The notes: a model not told the origin generated them from the letters alone. 7,288 bases of DNA from JAGLHV01 sp023132075 [NCBI: bacterium] (GCA_023132075.1 JAGLYT010000078.1:1-7288); one strand, 5' to 3'. Shown: positions 1-5,421, counted from the stretch's first letter. Numbers and translations are program-made.

Positions 1-812
1 CTATTGAAAAAAGACATCTTTACCATTTTTATCCCGGGAAAAAAATTCTTTCTTTAGGAACAATAGGTTGTAATCTTCATTGTAAATTTTGTAATCAAAG
101 CCATATTTCACAGGTAGGTTTAGATAGTACTCCTACACATAAAATTTCTGCCGACGAATCTGTGATTTTAGCCAAACAATATCTTTCTTTAGGCGTAGCT
201 TACGATTATAACGAACCAATAGTCAATTTTGAGTATATTATGGAAGCAATGGTCAAAGCTCATCGCTATAGTTTAAAAAATGTTTTGGTCATTAATGGTT
301 TTGTTAATGAAAAACCCTTAATGGACCTGTTATTATATGCTGATGCGATAAGTGTTGATATTAAATCTTTCAATGATGATTTTTATAGGCAGGTTTGTGG
401 CGGAAATCTTGATACAGTATTAAAAACTGTAGAATTAATTGTAAAGAATGGCCCTCATTTGGAAGTAAGTATGTTGCTTATTCCGGAATTAAATAATGCG
501 GAAGAAGAGATAGAATCTTTAGTCGATTGGCTTTATTCTTTAAATCCGCACATACCTTTGCATTTTTTGCATTATTCACCTGCTTATGAATTAGGGAGGG
601 AGGCTACATCTTCAATTGCTTTAATGAAGGCTAAAGATATTGCGCAAAAGAAAATGAATTTTGTTTATTTAGATGAAGACGGGTTTAATCTTACTCATTG
701 TCCTTTTTGCGGGGAACCTCTTATCAAGAGGCAAGGGAAGCATGTAAAAATATTAGATATGGATAAAGACCGGTGTAAGAAATGTGGGAATAAAATTAAT
801 ATAATAGTATAA
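1..812 (+). CDS. amrS: AmmeMemoRadiSam-type radical SAM enzyme, 5'-truncated by the window edge
   Basis: The reading frame is open from the first complete codon at nt 3, so the gene starts before the window; the internal GTG at 162 is not the start. The radical SAM [4Fe-4S] motif CxxxCxxC is seen as GCNLHCKFCNQ, with cysteines encoded at 69-71, 81-83 and 90-92. It is followed by AYDYNEP, which resembles the YTYNEP segment of this family and of pyruvate formate-lyase-activating-like enzymes. The C-terminus carries two CxxC pairs (CPFCG at nt 699 onward, CKKCG at nt 774 onward) around an LIKRQGK stretch, a probable metal-binding tail usual in AmrS proteins. About the first 60-70 residues of a roughly 330-residue family seem to be missing. 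The family is often encoded with Memo and AMMECR1 proteins, but those partners are not visible here and the substrate is unknown. The assignment to radical SAM is firm; the subfamily is likely. Confidence 0.85.
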   Translation, partial: IEKRHLYHFYPGKKILSLGTIGCNLHCKFCNQSHISQVGLDSTPTHKISADESVILAKQYLSLGVAYDYNEPIVNFEYIMEAMVKAHRYSLKNVLVINGFVNEKPLMDLLLYADAISVDIKSFNDDFYRQVCGGNLDTVLKTVELIVKNGPHLEVSMLLIPELNNAEEEIESLVDWLYSLNPHIPLHFLHYSPAYELGREATSSIALMKAKDIAQKKMNFVYLDEDGFNLTHCPFCGEPLIKRQGKHVKILDMDKDRCKKCGNKINIIV

Positions 813-849
813 CGGGAAAAATTAACAAAAGGTAGAAAAAATAATCAAA

Positions 850-1866
850 ATGGGGTTGAGTTTACGATTTCTTAGAAAAAAACAAAATATATCTATTGTT
901 GTTTGTGGGGTAATTGTTTTTTGTTTTTTAGGTTGCCGGGAAGCTAAGGTAAAAAAAAGTACTTCCTTAATGGGAACTTTTGTGGAAATTACGGTTTGGG
1001 ATAAAGATAAGTTAAATGCGGATAAAGCAATAAAAAGTGCTTTTGGTGAAATAAAAAAAATAGAACAGATTGCCAATATTTTTAAACAAGAAAGTGAAAT
1101 TTGCGTACTTAACCGACAGGGTCAAGCCAAACTAAGTCCTCAATTATATTCTCTATTAAAACAGTCCTGCCGGGTAGGTGGTTTAACCGGAGGAGCCTTT
1201 GATATTACTATTGCTCCTTTATCCGTTTTATGGAAAGAAAAAATAGCCAAACAGAAAGTTCCGGATAAAGAAGATATATTCTCTTTGCAGGAATTGGTTA
1301 ATTATAAAAATATTGTTTTTGAGGATAATAACCAAGTTTATTTTAAGAAAGAAGGAATGGCCGTAGATTTAGGCGGCATAGCTAAAGGTTATGCGGTAGA
1401 TTGTGCGGTTAGAGTTTTAAAGGAATATAGAATTAAAGATGCTTTGATTAATGCCGGAGGGGATGTATTTGTTTTAGGTAAGGACAAAGATGAAAAATGG
1501 TCGATTGCTCTCCAACATCCCCGGCTAAAAGAAGAAATCCTGGGAACGCTTAACCTGGAAAATAAAGCAATATTCACTTCGGGAGATTACGAAAGGTTTT
1601 TTGAAAAAAAGGGCATAAGATATCATCACATTATAGATCCTCGAACAGGTAGTCCTGCCGTAGAATGTATAAGTGTAACTATAATAGCTGATAATAGTGC
1701 TGTAGCCGATGGGTTGGCTACCGGAATTTTGGTTTTAGATTCCGGAGAGGGAATGAAATTAATTGAGGATTTGCCGGATGTAGAGGCTGTAATTATAGAT
1801 AACACAGGAAAAGTATTTATTTCTTCCGGCTTGAAAAAATACGATATTTACCAAAAAATAAGGTGA
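850..1866 (+). CDS. apbE: FAD:protein FMN transferase, ApbE-like lipoprotein
   Basis: ApbE enzymes use FAD and Mg2+ to attach FMN covalently to Thr/Ser of target proteins such as Nqr or Rnf subunits, usually outside the cytoplasmic membrane. The 338-residue length is normal. The N-terminus is basic (RFLRKK) with a hydrophobic core, then FLGC with Cys29, an acceptable though imperfect lipobox, so a membrane-anchored lipoprotein is likely. Family motifs follow in order: SLMGTFVEI (39-47), GGAFDITIAPL (114-124), DLGGIAKGY (173-181), NAGGDVFVLG (201-210), HHIIDPRTGSPA (259-270), and the Mg-binding segment ADGLATG with Asp287 and Thr291. Only a weak SD (AAAAGG at 827-832, 17 nt upstream) precedes the ATG, but no better in-frame start exists between the upstream stop at 823 and this ATG. 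The gene lies 37 nt after the radical SAM gene and is probably co-transcribed. No flavinylation target is encoded in the window. Confidence 0.93.
   Translation: MGLSLRFLRKKQNISIVVCGVIVFCFLGCREAKVKKSTSLMGTFVEITVWDKDKLNADKAIKSAFGEIKKIEQIANIFKQESEICVLNRQGQAKLSPQLYSLLKQSCRVGGLTGGAFDITIAPLSVLWKEKIAKQKVPDKEDIFSLQELVNYKNIVFEDNNQVYFKKEGMAVDLGGIAKGYAVDCAVRVLKEYRIKDALINAGGDVFVLGKDKDEKWSIALQHPRLKEEILGTLNLENKAIFTSGDYERFFEKKGIRYHHIIDPRTGSPAVECISVTIIADNSAVADGLATGILVLDSGEGMKLIEDLPDVEAVIIDNTGKVFISSGLKKYDIYQKIR
1860..1866 (+). promoter_or_regulatory. Shine-Dalgarno of aroE overlapping the apbE stop codon
   Basis: AAGGTGA ends in the TGA stop of apbE and lies 4 nt before the aroE ATG at 1871. It fixes the aroE start and suggests that ribosomes finishing apbE are well placed to begin aroE, so the two genes are probably translationally linked. 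Confidence 0.7.
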
Positions 1867-1870
1867 TTTT

Positions 1871-2731
1871 ATGCTGATAAAAGGACAAACACAAACTGTA
1901 GGTATTTTCGGGTTTCCGGTTAAACATTCTTTTTCTCCTCCGATGCACAATGCTGCTTTTGAGAAATTGGGGTTGGATTTTGTATATTTACCTTTTTGTG
2001 TTCAGCCTGATGATTTACCGGAGGCAGTTAAAGCGATAAAGGCATTATCTATAATCGGTGTTAATATTACCGTTCCCCATAAGCAGAAGGTTATTGAATT
2101 TCTGGATAAAATTGACCCGGTAGCGGAGATGATTGGTGCGGTAAACACTATTCATAATCAGCAGGGAAAATTAGTAGGATACAATACCGATGGAACGGGG
2201 TTTATTAATTCTCTGAAAGAGGAAGGACAATTTAAGCCGTTGGGAAAGTCAGCTTTTTTAATAGGAGCAGGGGGGGCAGGCCATGCTTTAGCTCTTATGC
2301 TGGCTAAAGAAGGAATAAAAAAACTGTACCTTAGTGATGTAATAGGAGAAAAAAGTCAGGTTTTGTTTAATCGCATAAAAAAGTATTTTAATACTTGTTC
2401 AGTAGAAATTGTTGATTTTAAAGAAGAATGTTTTTCCGATAAAATAGCGGAGGTGGATATTCTTTTAAATGCAACGCCAATGGGTATGCATGAGGGTGAT
2501 TCCTCCGTGGTCAAAGAGAATAATTTAAGAAAAGACTTATTTGTTTACGATGTGGTTTATAATCGGGAAACAGCTTTAATCAAATCGGCAAAACAAAAAG
2601 GCGCAAAAACACTGGGAGGGCTGGGTATGCTCTTGAATCAGGGTGCCCTTGCCTTTAAAATATGGACAGGTGAAGATGCACCCAAAGAACTAATGAAAGA
2701 AATCCTGCAAAAACAAATCAATATTAGATAA
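1871..2731 (+). CDS. aroE: shikimate dehydrogenase
   Basis: This enzyme reduces 3-dehydroshikimate to shikimate in the cytoplasm. The 286-residue protein has the full family layout. The substrate domain shows GFPVKHSFSP with Ser20 and Ser22, NITVPHK (65-71) with the catalytic Lys71, GAVNTI (89-94), and NTDG (105-108) with catalytic Asp107. The Rossmann domain starts with LIGAGGAG (130-137), followed by NATPMGM (200-206) and the C-terminal GGLGMLLNQGALAF with Gln257. At the end of the second Rossmann strand, where NADP-dependent AroE proteins usually carry Asn-Arg-Thr, this protein has Asp156-Val-Ile. That removes the arginine that contacts the NADP phosphate, so NAD(H) use or dual specificity is possible (inference). 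The start is supported by the AAGGTGA SD. The gene is separated from the other aro genes by an accessory island of about 2.7 kb. Confidence 0.96.
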   Translation: MLIKGQTQTVGIFGFPVKHSFSPPMHNAAFEKLGLDFVYLPFCVQPDDLPEAVKAIKALSIIGVNITVPHKQKVIEFLDKIDPVAEMIGAVNTIHNQQGKLVGYNTDGTGFINSLKEEGQFKPLGKSAFLIGAGGAGHALALMLAKEGIKKLYLSDVIGEKSQVLFNRIKKYFNTCSVEIVDFKEECFSDKIAEVDILLNATPMGMHEGDSSVVKENNLRKDLFVYDVVYNRETALIKSAKQKGAKTLGGLGMLLNQGALAFKIWTGEDAPKELMKEILQKQINIR

Positions 2732-2827
2732 GAGATGGATTAGCTTTGTTTGGCAATAGCCTCAATCCGCATTAAAATTCTAATTTCCCCTTTCAATGAC
2801 TACTTTCCTTAAAAATAATTTTAAAAG

Positions 2828-2848
2828 TTTTCATTGACAATGAGAACT
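2828..2848 (+). repeat. operator-like dyad, copy 1, over the -35 box
   Basis: The core is a perfect palindrome, TCATTG-A-CAATGA (2831-2843). With flanks, GTTTTCATTG faces CAATGAGAAC with a single mismatch. The same 21-bp motif recurs 33 bp downstream. The -35 hexamer TTGACA (2834-2839) lies wholly inside this copy, so a bound protein would block RNA polymerase. A further CAATGA half-site occurs at 2794-2799. Confidence 0.6.
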
Positions 2849-2862
2849 TAATATGTTATCTT
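2834..2862 (+). promoter_or_regulatory. sigma-70-type promoter of the ATPase gene
   Basis: A consensus -35 TTGACA (2834-2839) is followed, after a 17-nt spacer, by TATCTT (2857-2862), which matches the -10 consensus at four of six positions. The predicted start of transcription is near 2869, inside the second dyad repeat and about 27 nt before the ATPase ATG. This is the clearest promoter in the window. It suggests that the ATPase is transcribed separately from the upstream aro genes. Confidence 0.6.
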
Positions 2863-2881
2863 TTCATTAGCAATGAGAACT
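2861..2881 (+). repeat. operator-like dyad, copy 2, over the predicted transcription start
   Basis: This copy matches the repeat at 2828-2848 at 19 of 21 positions; the only differences are the two central bases (GA in copy 1, AG here). The dyad TCATT-AGC-AATGA is centred at 2870, exactly 33 bp from the first centre at 2837. That is about three helical turns, so two dimers would sit on the same face of DNA. The regulator is not identified. Confidence 0.6.
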
Positions 2882-2896
2882 ATTTAAGGAATAAAA

Positions 2897-4168
2897 ATGA
2901 ATAAATCATTATTGAAAGAAGTTATTTTAGAACAAAAAAACATTATAGATGACATAGATATTGGCATATCAAGAGAAAGTCTTTCTCAGATAGAAAAATA
3001 TTTGAAATTGCCTCATAGTATAATTGTTTCAGGAATCAGGCGTTCAGGAAAATCTACTTTGATGTCTCAAATTATAAAAAAGTTTTACGGGAAAAACGCA
3101 GTAAATTATCTAAATTTTGAAGATGAACGGTTAATTAATTTTGAACTGGCTGATTTTAATAAATTATACGAATTATTTATAGAACTTTTCGGAGAAAAGA
3201 AAATTTTCTTTTTTGATGAAATCCAGAATGTGCAAAACTGGGAAGCGTTTGTAAGAAGGATGCAGGATAGAAAGTGTAAATTTTTTATTACCGGTTCTAA
3301 TGCTTCTCTCCTGAGTAAAGAATTAGGGACAAAATTGACCGGGCGCTCAGTGACTGTAGAACTTTTTCCGTTTTCTTTCAAAGAGTTTCTTTCTTTTAAA
3401 GGGTACAAGTTTGTGCGAAATAATTTGCTTTTAACTCAGGAGAGGGGGGAAATCAAAAAATATTTTAATGAGTATATAAGAAAAGGAAGTATGCCTGAAT
3501 ATTTAAAATATAAAGATACAATTGTTTTGAAAAAGGTTTACGAAGATATTTTATATCGGGATATTGTTGCTCGTTATGAAATCAAAGAGATAAAAATATT
3601 AAGAGAATTAAGTTTGTATCTTTTGAGTAATGTCGGGAATTTGTTTTCCTATAATAAGTTGAAATCATTTTTTAAATTGGGAAGCATGAATACAATCAAA
3701 AGTTACATTGGATATCTTGAAGATTCTTTTCTTTTTTTTACAGTAAAGGGTTTTTCTTCTTCTTTGAAGAAACAAATGGTTAGTCCTCAAAAAATCTATT
3801 GTATTGATAACGGATTAATTAATACTATAGCTTTCCGATTTTCTAAGGATAAAGGGAAGTTTTTGGAAAATTTGGTTTTTGGTGAGCTTAAACGAAGAGG
3901 AAAAGAGGTTTATTATTACAAAACAAAAAACAATTTGGAAGTGGATTTTTTGATAAAGGAAGGGATAAAAATTGATACATTAATACAAGTGACTCAAACG
4001 TTATCCGGTAATAAAGTCCGGGAGAGAGAAATAAAAGCACTTGTTTTAGCAATGGATGAACTAAAGTTAAAGAAAGGACTTATCCTTACAGAAGATGAAG
4101 AGGAAGAAATAAAAGTAAAAAATAAGACAATAACCGTAATACCTGTTTATAAATGGCTTTTGATTTAA
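2897..4168 (+). CDS. AAA ATPase with C-terminal DUF4143-type domain
   Basis: The protein has 423 residues, typical for this large family of P-loop ATPases (AAA_14 plus DUF4143), whose cellular role is not established. The N-terminal ATPase has Walker A GIRRSGKST (46-54) and Walker B KIFFFDEIQ (102-110, Asp107-Glu108). It also has a sensor-1-like ITGSN (131-135) and the family signature GRSVTVELFPFSFKEF (149-164). A linker holds GSMPEY (197-202). The C-terminal half contains a winged-helix-like stretch (about 245-280) and then a PD-(D/E)XK-like fold signature: LENLVFGEL (323-331), EVDFLI (348-353) and LIQVTQ (362-367). The last replaces the ExK of active nucleases, so cleavage is doubtful. An SD (AAGGA, 2886-2890) lies 6 nt before the ATG. 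The gene has its own promoter and paired operators and lies inside the aro cluster. It may be mobile or defence-related (inference). Confidence 0.9.
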   Translation: MNKSLLKEVILEQKNIIDDIDIGISRESLSQIEKYLKLPHSIIVSGIRRSGKSTLMSQIIKKFYGKNAVNYLNFEDERLINFELADFNKLYELFIELFGEKKIFFFDEIQNVQNWEAFVRRMQDRKCKFFITGSNASLLSKELGTKLTGRSVTVELFPFSFKEFLSFKGYKFVRNNLLLTQERGEIKKYFNEYIRKGSMPEYLKYKDTIVLKKVYEDILYRDIVARYEIKEIKILRELSLYLLSNVGNLFSYNKLKSFFKLGSMNTIKSYIGYLEDSFLFFTVKGFSSSLKKQMVSPQKIYCIDNGLINTIAFRFSKDKGKFLENLVFGELKRRGKEVYYYKTKNNLEVDFLIKEGIKIDTLIQVTQTLSGNKVREREIKALVLAMDELKLKKGLILTEDEEEEIKVKNKTITVIPVYKWLLI

Positions 4169-4451
4169 ATAGAAATAACGACCGGTTTTTGACTAAAGAA
4201 CAAACTTGACATGGTTAGTATTCGAGAGTTTCTTTAATATAATAAAAAATATGAGTTGAATTAGATGAGAATTAGCTAAATATTTGATGAAAAAATCTAA
4301 AAATAAAAACAGGTTTTAGATAAAGCGATAAAGAAGATAAAAAAATAAAGTTTTTACCTTTATGAAAATGGCTTTTGGAGTAAAATAGAAAACGGAAAAA
4401 ACTAATTGCAAAGGGTATTTTAGAATTATTATATACGGTGTAAATAATATC

Positions 4452-4480
4452 TTGATTTTGTGGGAGAAATTTCATAAGAT
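4452..4480 (+). promoter_or_regulatory. possible promoter of the HEPN/MNT pair
   Basis: TTGATT (4452-4457) and TAAGAT (4475-4480) each match the sigma-70 consensus at four of six positions with a 17-nt spacer. This would start transcription about 55 nt before the antitoxin gene. In such AT-rich DNA a match of this quality can arise by chance. Confidence 0.25.
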
Positions 4481-4514
4481 ATTGTTAAGAGGATAAAACT
4501 CCTAAAAATTACAT

Positions 4515-4530
4515 ATATGATAATATGATA
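4515..4530 (+). repeat. tandem octamer ATATGATA x2 before the antitoxin SD
   Basis: Two perfect, directly adjacent copies of ATATGATA end immediately before the AAGGGAAG SD of the nucleotidyltransferase gene. The repeat lies in the leader, so it could be a binding site for autoregulation or simply a slippage-prone microsatellite. Confidence 0.4.
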
Positions 4531-4541
4531 AAGGGAAGATT

Positions 4542-4835
4542 ATGAAAAACCTTAGTGAAATAAAAAAAATTCTTGAGGAAAATAAGAAATTCTTGAGGGA
4601 GAAGTATGGAGTAAAAGGTATGGGAATATTTGGTTCATATTTAAGGTCGGAGGCAAAAGAAAGTAGTGATTTAGATATACTCGTGGAATTTGAAAAAAGT
4701 ATAGGGTTGTTAACGTTTGTAGAATTAGAAAATTACTTGAGTAATATTTTAGGCATCAAGGTTGATCTTGTAATGAAAGGAGTTTTAAAACCACGGATAG
4801 GGAAGCATATCCTCAAGGAGGTCGTTTATTTATGA
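4542..4835 (+). CDS. mntA: MNT-family nucleotidyltransferase, MntA-type antitoxin
   Basis: This is a 97-residue minimal nucleotidyltransferase. The fold signature is intact: FGSYLRSEAKESSDLDIL has Gly31-Ser32 followed by the Asp43-x-Asp45 metal pair, and a third acidic residue, Asp75, lies in KVDLV. In studied HEPN/MNT systems the MNT protein neutralises its HEPN partner by transferring AMP units to a tyrosine near the HEPN active site. Intact catalytic residues suggest the same mechanism here (inference). A modest SD (AGGGAAG, 4532-4538) lies just 3 nt before the ATG. The stop codon overlaps the toxin start by 4 nt (ATGA), which couples the two genes. Length and gene order, with antitoxin first, are usual for the family. 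The alternative, an MNT protein with another substrate, is less likely given the partner. Confidence 0.88.
   Translation: MKNLSEIKKILEENKKFLREKYGVKGMGIFGSYLRSEAKESSDLDILVEFEKSIGLLTFVELENYLSNILGIKVDLVMKGVLKPRIGKHILKEVVYL
4815..4821 (+). promoter_or_regulatory. strong Shine-Dalgarno of the HEPN toxin gene
   Basis: AAGGAGG is a near-perfect anti-SD match, 10 nt before the HEPN ATG at 4832 and inside the antitoxin coding region. It is clearly stronger than the antitoxin's own SD, although its spacing is a little long. Toxin translation therefore may not depend on coupling alone. Confidence 0.65.
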
Positions 4836-5179
4836 AAAGGGAGTATGGTGATTATATTGAAGATATCCTGGATGCTATGAATAAAGTAAGCAAATTTACG
4901 GAGAATATGAATTTCGATGAATTTAGTAAAGATGATAAAACTGTCTTTGCAGTTGTAAGAGGTTTAGAGATTATCGGCGAAGCGGTTAAGAATATTCCGG
5001 AAGAAATAGAGAAAAAATATCCGGAAATTCCCTGGAAAAATATTGCAGGGATGAGAAACAAACTAATCCATGAGTATTTAGGTGTTAAATTAGAGATTGT
5101 TTGGGACACGGTGAAAAAAGAAATTCCGGAAATCAAGCCTGAATTTCAAAAAATAATGGAAGATTTTAAGGAAGTTTGA
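4832..5179 (+). CDS. hepT: HEPN-domain (DUF86) ribonuclease, HepT-type toxin
   Basis: This is a 115-residue, mostly helical protein of the DUF86/HEPN family. The N-terminal region (DYIEDILDAMNKVSKFTE, 7-24) and RGLEIIGEAVKNIPEEI (43-59) match the family pattern. The diagnostic RX4HXY motif is RNKLIHEY (75-82): Arg75 and His80 form the RNase site and Tyr82 is the expected AMP-acceptor. IPWKNIAGMRNKL just before and at the motif is also typical. In characterised HepT/MntA systems the toxin cleaves RNA (tRNA in some cases) until the tyrosine is modified by MntA. All three key residues are present, so the toxin looks active. It is the second gene of a coupled pair. Only 6 nt after its stop codon begins the composite palindromic element at 5186. 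Confidence 0.9.
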   Translation: MKREYGDYIEDILDAMNKVSKFTENMNFDEFSKDDKTVFAVVRGLEIIGEAVKNIPEEIEKKYPEIPWKNIAGMRNKLIHEYLGVKLEIVWDTVKKEIPEIKPEFQKIMEDFKEV

Positions 5180-5193
5180 GGAAAAGACTGTAT

Positions 5194-5208
5194 CATAAAA
5201 TTTTTATG
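5194..5208 (+). repeat. perfect AT palindrome after hepT
   Basis: CATAAAA and TTTTATG form a perfect 7-bp inverted repeat around one central T. It overlaps the end of the left terminal repeat. The stem is A/T only, so it is unlikely to act as an efficient terminator on its own. Confidence 0.4.
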
Positions 5209-5210
5209 TG

Positions 5211-5233
5211 GTAGCCGCAACCTTTAGGTTGCG
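5211..5233 (+). repeat. left REP-like hairpin with GTAG foot
   Basis: GTAGC is followed by a perfect 7-bp stem, CGCAACC (5216-5222) and GGTTGCG (5227-5233), around the loop TTTA. No T-run follows, so a classical Rho-independent terminator is not supported, though the hairpin could protect the 3' end of the toxin transcript. Confidence 0.65.
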
Positions 5234-5250
5234 TTATCGTCGTAAATTTT

Positions 5251-5294
5251 CCACAGGCTTCCTCCACAGGCGGACAAGAAAGCCCTGCGACTAC
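5251..5294 (-). repeat. right REP-like hairpin with GTAG foot, opposite strand
   Basis: CAGGCTT (5254-5260) pairs with AAGCCCTG (5280-5287) with one bulged C, and the GTAG foot is read from 5294 on the minus strand. The left arm and loop contain two direct copies of CCACAGGC (5251-5258 and 5264-5271). It faces the left hairpin but is less regular, and may have decayed. Confidence 0.5.
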
Positions 5295-5411
5295 TAAAAA
5301 AAGGATTACGATACAGTCGATTAATTAAGGGAATGACTCGCTTTAAAGATTGGCGGGGAAGCAGGGTGTGTTTTAATCTATTTTGCAGAAGGCTTAAAAC
5401 TAAATAATTAC

Positions 5412-5416
5412 GGAGG
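5412..5416 (+). promoter_or_regulatory. Shine-Dalgarno of aroC
   Basis: GGAGG lies 5 nt before the ATG at 5422. It is the only good SD in the 5319-5421 gap and supports translation of aroC independently of the upstream accessory genes. Confidence 0.7.
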
Positions 5417-5421
5417 AAAAA

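Larger units (their letters stand above)
4169..4541. other. AT-rich gap of 373 bp without a recognisable gene
   Basis: On the + strand only very short ATG frames occur, for example about 10 codons from the ATGAAAAAATCT near 4287. The one longer minus-strand frame (4272-4475) has low-complexity Phe/Ile/Ser-rich content and no recognisable motif. A perfect -10 box TATAAT (4238-4243) has only a poor partner (TTAGTA, 4215-4220, 17-nt spacing). The consensus TTGACA at 4206-4211 is too far from it, with a 26-nt spacer. Broken frames near 4448-4515 could be decayed coding sequence, but nothing in them can be named. No hairpin-plus-T-run terminator is seen after the ATPase. Confidence 0.5.
5186..5318. 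repeat. 133-bp composite palindrome: terminal inverted repeats around two facing REP-like hairpins
   Basis: The ends are imperfect 13-bp inverted repeats, GACTGTATCATAA (5186-5198) and TTACGATACAGTC (5306-5318), matching at 12 of 13 positions. Inside, GTAG (5211-5214) heads the left hairpin. On the opposite strand GTAG (complement of 5291-5294) heads the right one. The two feet lie almost symmetrically, 25 and 24 bp from their ends, and both continue as GTAG(C/T)CGCA. GTAG at the hairpin foot is the guide tetranucleotide of REP sequences moved by RAYT transposases, and two inverted REPs make a BIME/REPIN. The outer repeats instead recall a MITE. There is no coding capacity, and no target duplication is evident beside the ends. 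Confidence 0.7.

Noticed and set aside
162-164. GTG as the start of the radical SAM gene
   Set aside because: The frame is open upstream to the window edge and the essential CxxxCxxC motif lies at nt 69-92, before this codon.
822-1076. Minus-strand open frame opposite the start of apbE
   Set aside because: It lies antisense to the well-supported apbE sequence and has no family motif or SD; similar antisense frames at 1389-1577, 1759-1950, 3106-3408 and 4852-5136 are rejected for the same reason.
2732-2790. Possible terminator after aroE (GGATT...AATCC and GGC-AATA-GCC pairing)
   Set aside because: The stem is imperfect and interrupted and no T-run follows, so Rho-independent termination is not supported.
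4206-4243. TTGACA (4206-4211) plus TATAAT (4238-4243) as one promoter
   Set aside because: Both boxes are consensus but the spacer is 26 nt, far beyond the usable 16-18 nt. The alternative -35 for TATAAT is poor.
4272-4475. Minus-strand frame of 67 codons in the gene-free gap
   Set aside because: It is low complexity (Phe, Ile, Ser, Lys), as expected from AT-rich DNA, with no recognisable motif and no convincing SD on that strand.
5216-5240. CGCAACC/GGTTGCG hairpin as a Rho-independent terminator for hepT
   Set aside because: The stem is good, but the following sequence TTATCGTCG lacks a T-run. The GTAG foot and its inverted partner explain it better as a REP-like unit.
5251-5271. Two CCACAGGC copies as the start of a CRISPR-like or tandem array
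   Set aside because: There are only two short copies 13 bp apart, and they fall within the right REP-like hairpin.
5383-5410. TTGCAG and TAATTA as an aroC promoter
   Set aside because: The 16-nt spacing is tolerable, but transcription would start about 5 nt before the ATG and leave out the strong GGAGG SD.
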